Part shown: piece after piece, positions 52,786 through 62,563 of the stretch
Numbering within the stretch: the stretch's first letter is position 1
How the letters are laid out: each line of letters opens with the position of its first letter
Assembly: GCA_030849075.1 (NCBI GenBank)
Contig: JASAOO010003537.1
Span: 38,283-102,282 of the forward strand
Origin: Zelonia costaricensis
Taxonomy: Eukaryota; Euglenozoa; Kinetoplastea; Trypanosomatida; Trypanosomatidae
Direction: 5' to 3'
DNA length: 64,000 nt
The notes under the pieces: generated by a model
Databases searched by the model: none
What the model saw: only the letters and a program-made list of their open reading frames with translations
What the model was told of the DNA's origin: nothing
Made by a program: the position numbers and the translations under genes

Positions 52786-53682
52786 CTACGCGAGAAAGGT
52801 GGAAGCAGCCAACAGGACCATCTCCGCCGCTGCACGGTCAGCAAGGATCTCGTCAGACAGCTCGCGGAACGTGAGTGAGACGCGGCGACCCTGAACATGC
52901 TCAGGGCGAATACCGTGCAGCCAGTGGTAGCGGCATGCACCGCTCATAACAAAAAAGGCGCGACGCGGAAAGTGCACGTCGCAGCAAACGCCGGCTTGAT
53001 TCACAAACGTCATAACGCACGGCTCGTTCAAGTTCAGTCCGGCAATCCTATCACCCCACAGCCAGGTGTCATCGACGTGAGGGTCAAAGTTGCTCATGTT
53101 CCCCTGCAGGTACTCCAACGCTGAGACCTCGGCCACGGTGTACGACTTGCCGGTGCACTGCTCCGTTGCACTGGAGACGGCAGCAAGAACAGGTTCAAAT
53201 GCGCGCGGCATGGCCGGTACTTCCGCCGGCTTTACTTTTTTCTTTTTGAAGTTGCGCCTTGGTCCGTAGTCCTGCTTGCGGCGCCCGCTCTGCGAATCTT
53301 TCCAGGCAGGGAACGGTGCAGGGTGGTCAAGGAAGTGCAACAGTGCTGCCTCGTCCTCTGCGCTCAGGCCGTTCTGAATCACGAATAGGCCACTGATACG
53401 CAGCTCCGTAGCATCGGCGCCGCAGTGGTCGTCACATGCCTTAAGCGGCTGTTGTGACTCGAAAACTCGCATGCATTCGATGCAGCAGCTCAGCGTGCTC
53501 CTCCCCACTGTTGCAAATGAGCACGAAGAAAGGCGCTCGCGTTCGTTCTGCTTTTCGATCACGGCGCCGGGGGCGGAGAACGGAACGGTACCGTGGAAAA
53601 GCTGCTGCACCCTTGCGGAAGCATGGCACTTGGCGCAGAAGCGGATCCCAGTACAAGTGCACGTCTGCGCTACGCTGGACAT
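52786..53682 (-). CDS. ALKBH4: ALKBH4-like 2-oxoglutarate/Fe(II) dioxygenase
   Basis: The 298-residue protein starts MSSVAQTCTCTGIRFCAKC at 53682; the 87 codons upstream are leader. Human ALKBH4 is close to 300 residues and begins with the same Cys-rich CxCxGIRxCxxC motif. The dioxygenase domain shows FDPHVDDTWLWGDRIAGLNL (the HxD iron ligands), the distal His in YHWLHGIRPEHV, and the Arg pair RRVSLTFRELSDE that binds 2-oxoglutarate. SGLFVIQNGLSAEDEAALLHFLD opens the domain. A lysine-rich patch (NFKKKKVKPAE) is present. In other eukaryotes ALKBH4 has been linked to actin demethylation and DNA N6-methyladenine; the substrate here is unknown. Confidence 0.9.
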   Translation of the reverse strand: MSSVAQTCTCTGIRFCAKCHASARVQQLFHGTVPFSAPGAVIEKQNERERLSSCSFATVGRSTLSCCIECMRVFESQQPLKACDDHCGADATELRISGLFVIQNGLSAEDEAALLHFLDHPAPFPAWKDSQSGRRKQDYGPRRNFKKKKVKPAEVPAMPRAFEPVLAAVSSATEQCTGKSYTVAEVSALEYLQGNMSNFDPHVDDTWLWGDRIAGLNLNEPCVMTFVNQAGVCCDVHFPRRAFFVMSGACRYHWLHGIRPEHVQGRRVSLTFRELSDEILADRAAAEMVLLAASTFLA

Positions 53683-54507
53683 GCGGAGCCCGTATAAAGG
53701 GAACCAAAACGGCACCAGCGCAACACACCAAGTGGAGAAAGCAATGTGGCTCTCGGTGGTGAAGCTCAAAGCTTCGATTCCTCGAGTGTGAAAAGCGCAA
53801 GTGAAGGGGGTAGGAAGAGCAATGCTGAGCAGACGTTGAAGACTACAGCAGGCCGCGGTGCAGCCGCGGTAGAGGCAAGAAAGAGTGAGTCGTTTTGTCA
53901 CGTGCCTCTCTCCACGTTCCCCTGAGGCGCTTATGCGGGCCACATTCTTTTTTGCTGATCGCCCTTTTTTGTGAGAACTCGTCGCGGTTCACACCCCGCC
54001 CTTTCTGCTACGAGCAAGCAAAGTGAGCGACGCCGCTACTGGAGCTTGTTTTCTTTTTCCCTTTTTTCGGCAATTGCACTTTTGGGCTCTCCGACGGCTT
54101 TGTCACAGCGCCTCGCGCCCGCACACACGCACACGTGAACTCCCCTTTCGCGCTTTCAAAAAACGTGTCACCGGGTTGCCAAGAAACACGGCGATGGGGT
54201 GCGCGCAGACCTGTCGTCCGCTTCTCTCGGCCGCAGGCAACGTGGCAGACACACCCAAGGAAGGTGCTGAGTAGAGGTCAGCGTTTACAGTGGGGCGAGG
54301 AGCGCCAAGGAGAAAGATCGGGCTTTGTTGCACGAAACGCTAGAAACGTATAAGCACGCACACCTGCGGCCTACAAAGCGACGCACAGGAAGCAAAAAAA
54401 AAAGGGAGCACAGCGAAGGAAAAGTAAAACCTGCTCGCGAGAAGCAATACGTTTTTTTTTTCGGAGTTTGCAGAGACTTAAAGGCGGTGTTGACTTGCCG
54501 CCGCGCT
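53683..54507. other. intergenic region, ALKBH4-like to PMM gene
   Basis: About 825 bp with poly-T (53946-53966, 54453-54462) and poly-A (54395-54404) stretches on the plus strand. Small open frames on either strand show no features. It holds the ALKBH4 leader and PMM 3' UTR. Confidence 0.65.
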
Positions 54508-55251
54508 TCACTGCGACTCCGCAATCATCGTCTCCAGAATCGCAATCGTATCCTTGTACGTCTTCACAGTGTGGCCAACAGTACGCGGGTCTTCGTAGAT
54601 CTCGTAGTCGTTGCCGCCCTGCGAGGTCTTGTCGCCAAAGAAGTGAATGACATCGAAGTCCTTCTCGACAAACTGCAGGCAGTACGTCTTGTCCCAACCC
54701 TTCGGGAAGACGTCGAAGCTGATCTGTCCGCCAATGGAGTAGGCCAGCGGGTAGTCGGGGAAGGACGCCTTCAGGTCAGCGATCATCTTCTCGCGGACGT
54801 GGTGCTCCTTGTCGAACTGCTCAAACTCGTCGCGCTCCTGCTGCGAGCAGTTGCGGCCGATCGGAGACACGTTGAACATGCCGTTGCGGAACTCCACGAA
54901 GGTGCCACGCTGCACCGGAATGTCCATGGCAGCGATCAGGACGAGGCACCGCTTCACGAACGCAACCACCTTGTCGTTGCCCAGGGCCTTCAGCACACTG
55001 TTGCGGTGGAATTCCTTGCCGTCTTTGAAGGCCAGAAGCCCGTTCTCAGAAAACACGAAGTCGAAGTCCTCCAAGACGGACTCTCCTAGCTGCTCCTTCT
55101 GCTTCACGAAGTCTGAGCCGCCGACGACGCCGAGCGCAAAGCCGGCGGCGCGCGCCTTCACCAGGGTCGCCTTCATGTCGTTGGTCTCGGCGTTCCGCGG
55201 CGGCGTGAGGGTGCCGTCCACGTCAAAAAGCAGAATGGCCTTGGCAGGCAT
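54508..55251 (-). CDS. PMM: phosphomannomutase
   Basis: The 247-residue protein matches the eukaryotic PMM family in length and order: [19 protein letters not shown] with the HAD nucleophile and acid-base Asp pair (DVDGT), [49 protein letters not shown] split across the cap, [33 protein letters not shown] and [17 protein letters not shown] (the distal metal-binding Asp). It converts mannose-6-phosphate to mannose-1-phosphate for GDP-mannose, feeding N-glycans, GPI anchors, phosphoglycans and mannogen in the cytosol. It is the first gene of the leftward unit. A clean cccgtttcag-type acceptor lies 151 nt upstream of the ATG. Confidence 0.98.
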   Translation of the reverse strand: MPAKAILLFDVDGTLTPPRNAETNDMKATLVKARAAGFALGVVGGSDFVKQKEQLGESVLEDFDFVFSENGLLAFKDGKEFHRNSVLKALGNDKVVAFVKRCLVLIAAMDIPVQRGTFVEFRNGMFNVSPIGRNCSQQERDEFEQFDKEHHVREKMIADLKASFPDYPLAYSIGGQISFDVFPKGWDKTYCLQFVEKDFDVIHFFGDKTSQGGNDYEIYEDPRTVGHTVKTYKDTIAILETMIAESQ

Positions 55252-55402
55252 GGCTGCTGGATGGTTTCTTTTTTCTTTTCTCGGGTAGACGGGTGTTGAG
55301 GTAAAAGCGTGGCAGTTGATCGATGTGCAAGGAAGCTGGGGAGCTCGGGTGAGACACCGGGGCTCTTTTCTTTTTTGATGAGTATCTTGTAGGTGCGGAT
55401 AC

Positions 55403-55404
55403 CT
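55403..55404 (-). promoter_or_regulatory. probable spliced-leader acceptor AG for PMM
   Basis: On the minus strand, ctttcctgcattcttctccg runs into tttcag; the AG at 55404-55403 leaves a 151-nt leader to the PMM ATG. A pyrimidine tract ending in TTTCAG is the strongest acceptor sequence seen by eye in the window. Confidence 0.6.
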
Positions 55405-56567
55405 GAAACGGAGAAGAATGCAGGAAAGGCTCCGTGAGAGGTGATTTCACGGCGAGTGAAGAAGAGGCGAAGGTGGAGGGCGAGAGGAGCGTATCGCAAG
55501 TAGTTGTACGCACGTGACATGCCTTTGCACCTTTGCAGCAGCATCGGACCCCTAACGTGCGTTTCAGTTGCGCGGGGTGGACCACGGCCCCGGCAAGTGC
55601 CTCCGTGGCGTACCGCTTATCGGGATTGCCCTGAAGGCATCGCTTCACTGGCATGAGTGAAGCGCGGAGAAGCTCGACAATGGACGCAGTGTCGTCGCAA
55701 CGTTAAAGAGGGCGCAGCAAAGGGAGGACTTCAAGGTGATCGTGCCGCCTGCCGCTAGTGGATGCTGCGTGTACCGCGGCTCGTGCTGAGGGGCAGGGGA
55801 GGAAAAAGGGGGGCGGAGAGAGGAGTTGCGTCTCGCAAGACCGAGGCGGGGGGGGGGGAAGGAGGCATCGCGAATCTGGTGTGCACCTGGCCGTCGCACG
55901 ACGTCATGAGGTTGTCGGCGCGGTTTGAAACCACGCTTCGCCACCCCCCCCCTCACAAGCTTCTCCTCCTCTTTCGTCGCTTCGGCGGCCTCCTTGGTTT
56001 ATCAGGAAGGCCATGAGCTCAGGGGTGCACTCTTACTGCTGGATTGCATGGCAGCGACGAGGCGTCACCCCCCCCTCCTTTCCGGCAATGCCATTGCCAC
56101 CGCTGTTACTCACGTGGAATTTGTCGACTGCGGCAACGGAGCTAAGCGCTGTTGTGCGTGCAGGAAGAGTCTAAAGTGGAGTCGCAGTTGCGCGCTCGCC
56201 GCTAGTTTTATCGACCTCCGCCTCTCCCTTTTTTTTCCAGAGGAAAGCACGTTTCCTGCAAAGCCATTGCTTCCGTTGGCTCGTGCTTTGCAGCGATCGA
56301 AAATGAATAAAACAAGAGGTTCACAATTTGAGACGCGCACGCAGTGTTCGTCGCTTGTTTACTGCTATTTGGGACCAATTCGGTGCGTGTTGCCTTTCTC
56401 CGCAGGGAAAACGAACACAACGCCGTGTACCAAAGCATGCTAAGCGCAGGCGCCAGCAGTTTCTCGCGTAGCTTAGAACGGCTGCTCAACACTTGCTACG
56501 GCTGCACAGCGGATGCCACGCGTACTTTTCTGCGTTTGTTTCTGGTTTTTGTCGCTGTTCTCCACAT

Positions 56568-56569
56568 AG
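56568..56569 (+). promoter_or_regulatory. probable spliced-leader acceptor AG for the TLDc gene
   Basis: A T-rich tract (about 56525-56563) ends in ctccacatag; the AG leaves a 59-nt leader to the ATG at 56629. It argues against use of the in-frame upstream Met at 56344. Confidence 0.55.
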
Positions 56570-56628
56570 CTACGAGTCTACTATTTTCGTGGCGGCAGAC
56601 CCTTCACCAAAGCATCGAATACTCTGCA

Positions 56629-57594
56629 ATGGGTCAATCTTCCAGCGCGCCTGGGGGGCCGGACGGGGGTTCAGCTAAGAGTGTCGACCCACTACAGCCC
56701 GAAGCGGAAAAGCCTGTTTTGGATTTTTTGCTGCCGGCACCAGTAATTCGTGGGGTCGATGGCGCGGAAAAGCACAAGCTGGTGCTGAAATCAAAGCTGG
56801 CCGCGCGGCTCGCCGACGCGCTTCCGCCTTCCTGCAAAGGCACCGGCGTGTCAAACACGTCTGCTTGGTATCTCTTGTTTAGCAGCGAAATCCACGGCAA
56901 ATCGTTCCAGCGACTAGTGCAGCTCATCACATCGCACGGCCCCACCGTCATTGCAATCAAAATCTTGAACAGCCCACGGGTTATTGGCGCGTTCTGCGAG
57001 AGTGAGTGGCTCACCGTGGCGGATCGCGAAAAAAGTGCGAAAAGCGCTGCCGCGGCTGCGGCTCGGGCCGCTCGTGAAGGTCACAGGACGCAGTCGCAGC
57101 CCGGCCCAACAAACCAAAACAACGTTTTCTTCGGTAGCGACAATTGCTTCGTTTTCCGGGCTTATCAGGACGCGGACGCCGACGTGAGCGATGACGGGGA
57201 ACTGTTTCGGTCGCACCCGTCCATGAACTCAAACTTCATGTATCTCTTCGACACACACTCCTCCGAGGACAAGATTGGCATTGGCATGGGTGGTCAGCCG
57301 CGTTACTTCGGTTGGTTCGTTGATCGATGGCTAGAGTCCGGCGCGTGCTACGGCGCCCGCTGCACTACGTTTCAAAGCCCGCGGCTGAGCCCGACAGAGT
57401 CATGGAAGGTGGAAAGCGTTGAGGTTTACGCTGTAAAACCAGACATAGTGGAGCGTCTTGTGCGCACTGGTAACGAGGCGACCGTTGATGGTGTATCGTG
57501 CGTGAACGGCGGCACAAATAGCAAAGCCGATCAGATGCTTCTCGAGCTCAACGGGACACACGAATTCAACCGTCGAGACCGCACAGAGTGCTAG
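56629..57594 (+). CDS. TLDc-domain protein with N-myristoylation-type start
   Basis: The 321-residue protein starts MGQSSSAPGG at 56629; the 95 in-frame codons before it lie upstream of the acceptor AG. Gly2 with Ser at position 6 fits the N-myristoylation consensus. The TLDc fold runs from about residue 75 to 290: WYLLFSSEIHGKSFQRLVQL, GPTVIAIKI, VIGAFCESEW, VFFGSDNCFVFRAYQ, NFMYLF, IGIGMGGQPRYFGWFVD, ARCTTFQSPRLSP and WKVESVEVYAV. These match the family's order (SxxHGxSFxxL, then GGFxxxxW, FFGxxxxFLF, GGxxxxxALxLD, TFxNxxL). An Ala-rich insert lies between the first and second strands. TLDc proteins in animals and yeast bind the V-ATPase or act in oxidative-stress protection; here, membrane attachment by myristate is inferred. 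Confidence 0.87.
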   Translation: MGQSSSAPGGPDGGSAKSVDPLQPEAEKPVLDFLLPAPVIRGVDGAEKHKLVLKSKLAARLADALPPSCKGTGVSNTSAWYLLFSSEIHGKSFQRLVQLITSHGPTVIAIKILNSPRVIGAFCESEWLTVADREKSAKSAAAAAARAAREGHRTQSQPGPTNQNNVFFGSDNCFVFRAYQDADADVSDDGELFRSHPSMNSNFMYLFDTHSSEDKIGIGMGGQPRYFGWFVDRWLESGACYGARCTTFQSPRLSPTESWKVESVEVYAVKPDIVERLVRTGNEATVDGVSCVNGGTNSKADQMLLELNGTHEFNRRDRTEC

Positions 57595-59524
57595 CCTGCA
57601 CGCGTGCTGAAAGCTCATTTTTTGACGGCTGAAATTTTGAATCGGCCTTTTTCCCACTGGACGGCGATAGAGTCCATTTGCACACATCCTATGTGTGCAG
57701 GAACTTCATCAAATCAATCGACACGGAAGCGGGCCAGTTTCGCACGTTTGTCGTTTGGCGCTTGACATCTTCTTTTTTTTTTTTCGGAGAGACGCTTGCT
57801 GGCGGGAATTCGACGGTGCTGTACTTGATTTGATTGAAGGGCGATTTCGCTTTTTGTGACGGCGTTTTGGCGCTCCTTTCGCCTCTAGTTCCCTTTCAGT
57901 CGCTTCCCCATTTGATGAGAGCGCGCGCGGACTTTTGGTTGAAGCCTGCTTTGTCTGTCTCCGTTTTTTTTTTCTTGCTGTTGCACTCTTCTTGCCGAGC
58001 TACTTTATTCATTTACTGCGTGGTGTTTCGATTCGAGCTATTTCCCCGTCCGATTCGCGAAGTTGTTCGACAGGTGCGCCCGTCGCGGTTTACTCGCAAT
58101 TACAGTGGGCGAAGTGCTGGGGTGGTTTTGTACGATGCCGGTCTCTTGACCGTGAGCACGCAGCGTAAGCGGCAACCTCGCCATTGGAGGCGGTCATGTA
58201 CTATGCTATTTTGCTCTTTTTTTTTCTTGTCGTACGCCAGTTCTTTTTTTTTTTTTCCAACGCGCTTCCTCTTTTTGCCTCTTTACTGACCATCTCTTTT
58301 CCTGCTAGCAACTTCCTAGAGTTGTGTTCTGTGGAAAAAAAAAAAAAAGCGGAGCCTGCGCGGCGGCAAAAAGCGCGGCGCACGCGCACCTTCTCGACGC
58401 GACGATGCGTTTGAGCGGTGTAGTTCTTCAAGAGGCCGACACCGTCAAGGCACTGCGTCGGGACAGCTCGCTGTGCGTATTACGTTAGCAAATGCGCCCC
58501 TTTTTTTTTGCCACTACCATTTGACTCCACTTTTTACCGAGGCGAGACGAAGTTCTTTGCGCGAAGATTGCCTGGCACTCGGATGGAATATGAGCTCTTG
58601 CTTCCGATCTCGTATCAACAGAGTGTCAGATGGTTCCTTGAAGCTATTGTGCGCGCATCGCCAAGGAGAAATGACCTGTTGACGACGCGGGCTGAGTGCG
58701 TGGCAAGAGAGAAAGAAAACAGACTGCACATTTCTTTTTTTGTTTGGAGTTTGCGTGGTCTCTGTTTTTCTCAGCTCCTGGGATCTAAATTGAGAGCTAC
58801 ATTTGCGCTTACTATCTGCTGGCTGTAAATGGAAAGAGGGGTGCAGGCGTCTTTTTCGTTTGTTTGTTGTTGGGCGTGCAGCACGGGCTGTTTGTGGAAC
58901 GGTGTGGTGAGAACTGCCTCGGCGTGCATCCCAATTCAAGAATTGAAGCGGGCTTTAGCAGATTGCTTCAGCCCAGCGCTGCTCCTACCCCACAGCCTCA
59001 ACAAGGATGCAAAAAAGAAAAGAGGTGCTTACACGGCCGCGTCCGAGAACAGGGCAAATTACAAAGCAGCAAGCTCACACACAAGAGGAAGGAGTCATAG
59101 TTCGGCGGCAACTGCCGTTTCCCACATTCTCATGCGACGACATGTCCAATCAAGAATAGCAATGGCGCGCCTTTCGTCGTACCTAGATGTACATCAGCGA
59201 CAAAAATGTCTTTGGAGTATGTAGTTGCACATTTTACTCTTATTCTTCCATTTTTATTTGACACCGTCTGTCACGCACCCGACAACCCAACACATAGCCG
59301 CGGAAGCCATCATAGACCCGGGGACACCTAAAAGTGGAAGGTTCATCGTTATCGTTACCAACAGCGTACAGAAAAACCACCTTTTCAACTCGAAACACGT
59401 CGTGGTTGATTTGCAGAAACTGCTGGTCTCTTTTTCTTTGTTTCTGGTGCATCTGCTTAAAACCGATAGACATCGGAAAGCAAAGAAAAAAAGTGGAGGA
59501 CAGCCTCATCTCTTTGTTGCGACC
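57595..59524. other. intergenic region, TLDc to MSH6-like gene
   Basis: About 1.9 kb, clearly T-rich on the plus strand with runs of T at 57772-57784, 57966-57974, 58219-58226 and 58244-58256. This is the reverse of the skew left of the strand switch. Open frames (57834-58289, 58829-59224) are Phe/Leu/Ser-rich and lack domains. It holds the TLDc 3' UTR and the next leader; a T-rich tract at about 59423-59450 and an AG at 59468-59469 likely form the acceptor for the next gene. Confidence 0.65.
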
Positions 59525-62500
59525 ATGCTCAAGGAGGAAACTGCGCTCAGCGGCGTCGTGGAGGATGCGGCTTCGGTCACCTTCACGTACCCCTTCCTGA
59601 AGGGAATCGACCCGGCAGCCCCGCCGTCGACACTGACGGTGCCGACAAAATACCTTGATGCGATGGCCAACATGGAGCGGCAGTATTGGGAAATCAAGTC
59701 AAAACACTACAACGTTCTGGTCTTTTTCAAGAAGGGCAAGTTCTACGAGCTATACGACTACGATGCGGTGATAGCAAACCGTGAGTTTGGCTTGAAGATG
59801 GTTTTCGACACAACCAATCGAGGAAAAATGCGTCTCGCCGGGGTGCCCGAGCAGAGCTACAATGAGTGGGCACGCCTTTTTGTTTTTCGCGGGTACAAGG
59901 TTGGTCGAGTAGAGCAGATGAAGGGAGGTGACAGCGATGCAGCGGCGGTGAAGCAGAAGGTAGTACCACGTGAGCTAGTCGAGGTGCTCACACCCGGGAC
60001 GCTGAAGGACCCTGCAATGCTCGCCGATCACCGAGAGGTTTTTGTTCTCGCGCTGTGCCCTGTGGTCCGAAACAGCGACGTGGTTCTGGACGCCTTTGCC
60101 GTGGACTCGTCTCGCCGAATTGCGTACCAATGCGCGTGCAGCGGCAGCGACGTGTCGCCACGGGTCTCGGTCAAGCGCGAGGGCGAGAAAGGCGGCTGCC
60201 TTACTGACGCCTCTCTGCGCGCGCTAAGCGCGCTCCTCCAACAGCTGAGTCCAAAGGAAGTGATTATGGCCGACCGCTTGTGGGGTTCACGCGACGTGAC
60301 GGCGCAAGCGCACTTCACAAGCCTCTCCGACAAGATTGCCAAGTGGACTGAAAGCGAGGGGTTCGGGGTGGAGCGGATCGGTCAATTCGGTGGCGCACCT
60401 GAGACCGCCATGACACTAGGCGCGCGGCAGGTTATGACTGATTACTTCTCTTCCTTGTGTTTGACAAGCGACATTTCGCTTTTCGCAGAGGCAACGGAGT
60501 ACACGGCACACCTCTCCGCGGCGGGCAGTAGTGGCACAGGTGTCGCCGACGCGAGCAGCGGAGCGGGGGAGGAGATGACTCGCAAGGCGACGTCGACTGT
60601 GCAGTACGAGCGCCGCTTTGACAGGGGCCTTGTCTTGGATGCCAGCACGATCGGCAACCTAGAGGTGCTGACCAACCTTCACGACGGCTCTGACAGGCAC
60701 TCGCTGAACGAGTGCTTGAACCACTGCAGCACCAACGGCGGCCGCCGCCTTTTCCGTGCGTGGCTGTTGCGGCCATCGTCCAGCGCGCGCGTGATTGCCA
60801 GTCGCCAGGATGCCGTGCAGTTTCTCGTGCAGCACAGCCTCCTCCACGCCTTGCGGGAGGTGGAGGAGAGTGAGGAGATTGGCGAGAAGCGGTCTCGCTC
60901 GGGCGAGTCGCTAGGCTGCTTCTCCTCGGTGGTGTCCATCGACTTTGAGCGCTTCCTCTCGCGTCTGTCTGACATGAAGAACAACGACAACCAGAACATC
61001 GCCTACGTTGACCCTATGGTGCAGTATAAAAAGAACCTCGGCATCATTCTCTCCACTGTTCACGCCTTGAGCTCCATGGTGGGCTGGGGGAAGCAGCTTC
61101 TCGCACGCTGCCGCCAGCTGACGTCCGGAAACGGCTCCTGCGTACCGCCCCTCTTGGAGGAGCTGCTCGGGGACGTCGTGGCGGCTGAGGCGAGTACACT
61201 CCGGATTGAGAACCTCTTCGACCGGCGCGCCGCAGAAGAGAGCGGCATGCTCATTCCGTCGCCCGGCACTTCGAGCGCGTTTGACACTGCTACGTCCAAG
61301 CTGGCACAGATTGAGGCGAGGCTGCACGACATTCGGCGCCAGCTCCAGCAAGATGTCTTTCACGGCGCCCAAGCCCACTTCGCAGACCTCGGCAAGGACC
61401 TGTTCCTCCTTGAGGTCGCCGTGGCCGATGCACCCAAGATGACGCCGAGAGGGATGGTCGAGCGGGCGCGGAACTCGAAGAGCGTGAAGTACGTTGTGAC
61501 GTCCATCGAGCCGCTCGTGGAGGCGCACAAGGAGGCGGCGGCGCAGAAGGCTGGGGCGCTGCTCACTGTTTTGTGCAGTGTGGCAACTCGCATCTGCGAC
61601 GAGTTTCCGCGGCTTTTCGCGGCGAGCAGCGCCCTCGCGTACGTGGACTGTCTCCTGAATCTCGCACAGATGCACCACACTTTCCCCACTGTCACCTACC
61701 CGCGGCTGTGCGCGGCGCCGGGCGAAAACGGCCCGGCGGAGCTGCGTGGGCGTGAGCTTGTACACCCCCTCCTCGCCGCCAAGAACCCGGTGGCCAACAG
61801 CGTGAGTCTTGACGACCGAGAGGGGCGCGTGCTGCTTCTCACGGGGCCGAACATGGCGGGCAAGAGTACCCTGATGCGCACAGTGGCCGTGAACGTGATC
61901 ATGGCGCAGCTAGGCGGTCCAGTGCTGGCATCAGCAATGGAGTGGTCGCCGGTGGACCGCGTCTTCACCCGTATCGGCGCACGCGACGCCTCGGACAAAG
62001 GGCAGAGTACCCTCTACGTGGAGCTGAGTGAGACCGCCGACATTTTGCACTGCGCCAGTGCACGCAGTCTCTGCCTCGTTGACGAGCTCGGCCGCGGCAC
62101 ATCGACGCACGACGGCATGGCCATCGCCCACGCCACGCTGCAAGCCTTGACAGAGACAAAGCCGGCCGCACCGCTTACCATCTTCTCGACGCACTACCAC
62201 GCCCTCGCCATGGAGCAGGCGCGCACGGCGGCCTCTGCGTCGCTGGAAGCTGGCGCACATGCGGTGCAGTTGGGGTACATGGACTTTGTTCTGAAGGGTG
62301 ACGCGGTGGCGCCGTGCACGGATGGGGACTTGAGCGAAACGAGCCGCAGCTGCCCTCCGATCGCGAGCGTGTCGAGTGTGGTTTTCCTTTACCGCCTCGT
62401 GCGCGGCATCTGCGCTCGCAGCTACGGCGTAGAGGTGGCGCTAATGGCTGGCATTCCGACGACGCTTGTGCAGCTGGCGAAGAGAAGGTCTGAGGCACTG

Positions 62501-62563
62501 TTACGTCAAAGCGCTTTTCACGAGGACGTGCGCGGGCTCGAGAAGCTGCTGCTCCAGACGTGA
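59525..62563 (+). CDS. MSH8: MutS homologue, MSH6-type (trypanosomatid MSH8)
   Basis: The 1012-residue protein starts MLKEETALSGVVEDA at 59525; the 100 codons upstream lie in leader with an acceptor AG at 59468-59469. It should pair with MSH2 to recognise base-base mismatches and small loops. The mismatch-binding domain has the Phe-x-Glu motif (GKFYELYDYDA, residues about 71-81) and GYKVGRVEQM, which separates MSH6-type from MSH3-type proteins. The clamp and core follow (LVLDASTIGNLEVL, TNGGRRLFRAWLLRP). The ATPase has Walker A GPNMAGKST at about 773-781, STLYVELSETADIL, and Walker B LCLVDELGRGTSTHDG at about 849-864, then TIFSTHYHAL. Only about 65 residues precede the mismatch domain, so the long N-terminal PCNA-binding/PWWP region of plant and animal MSH6 is missing. 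Confidence 0.95.
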   Translation: MLKEETALSGVVEDAASVTFTYPFLKGIDPAAPPSTLTVPTKYLDAMANMERQYWEIKSKHYNVLVFFKKGKFYELYDYDAVIANREFGLKMVFDTTNRGKMRLAGVPEQSYNEWARLFVFRGYKVGRVEQMKGGDSDAAAVKQKVVPRELVEVLTPGTLKDPAMLADHREVFVLALCPVVRNSDVVLDAFAVDSSRRIAYQCACSGSDVSPRVSVKREGEKGGCLTDASLRALSALLQQLSPKEVIMADRLWGSRDVTAQAHFTSLSDKIAKWTESEGFGVERIGQFGGAPETAMTLGARQVMTDYFSSLCLTSDISLFAEATEYTAHLSAAGSSGTGVADASSGAGEEMTRKATSTVQYERRFDRGLVLDASTIGNLEVLTNLHDGSDRHSLNECLNHCSTNGGRRLFRAWLLRPSSSARVIASRQDAVQFLVQHSLLHALREVEESEEIGEKRSRSGESLGCFSSVVSIDFERFLSRLSDMKNNDNQNIAYVDPMVQYKKNLGIILSTVHALSSMVGWGKQLLARCRQLTSGNGSCVPPLLEELLGDVVAAEASTLRIENLFDRRAAEESGMLIPSPGTSSAFDTATSKLAQIEARLHDIRRQLQQDVFHGAQAHFADLGKDLFLLEVAVADAPKMTPRGMVERARNSKSVKYVVTSIEPLVEAHKEAAAQKAGALLTVLCSVATRICDEFPRLFAASSALAYVDCLLNLAQMHHTFPTVTYPRLCAAPGENGPAELRGRELVHPLLAAKNPVANSVSLDDREGRVLLLTGPNMAGKSTLMRTVAVNVIMAQLGGPVLASAMEWSPVDRVFTRIGARDASDKGQSTLYVELSETADILHCASARSLCLVDELGRGTSTHDGMAIAHATLQALTETKPAAPLTIFSTHYHALAMEQARTAASASLEAGAHAVQLGYMDFVLKGDAVAPCTDGDLSETSRSCPPIASVSSVVFLYRLVRGICARSYGVEVALMAGIPTTLVQLAKRRSEALLRQSAFHEDVRGLEKLLLQT

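Larger units (their letters stand above)
55252..56628. promoter_or_regulatory. divergent strand-switch region, probable Pol II start zone
   Basis: The minus-strand array ends with PMM (start 55251) and the plus-strand array begins with the TLDc gene (start 56629), so transcription diverges here. In trypanosomatids such regions are Pol II initiation zones lacking classical promoters. A G run on the plus strand (about 55849-55858) and C runs (about 55943-55953 and 56068-56076) lie near the centre, so opposite homopolymers flank a short core at roughly 55860-55940. Open frames inside (for example 55925-56443 on the plus strand) have no recognisable domain. The switch is certain from gene orientation; the exact initiation points are not visible. 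Confidence 0.85.

Noticed and set aside
55925..56443. Plus-strand frame of 172 codons inside the strand-switch region
   Set aside because: No domain, and it lies upstream of the acceptor used for the TLDc gene; its length is unremarkable for this base composition.
56344..56628. N-terminal extension of the TLDc protein from the upstream in-frame Met
   Set aside because: A T-rich tract with AG at 56568-56569 falls inside it, and the downstream Met gives a clean myristoylation start.
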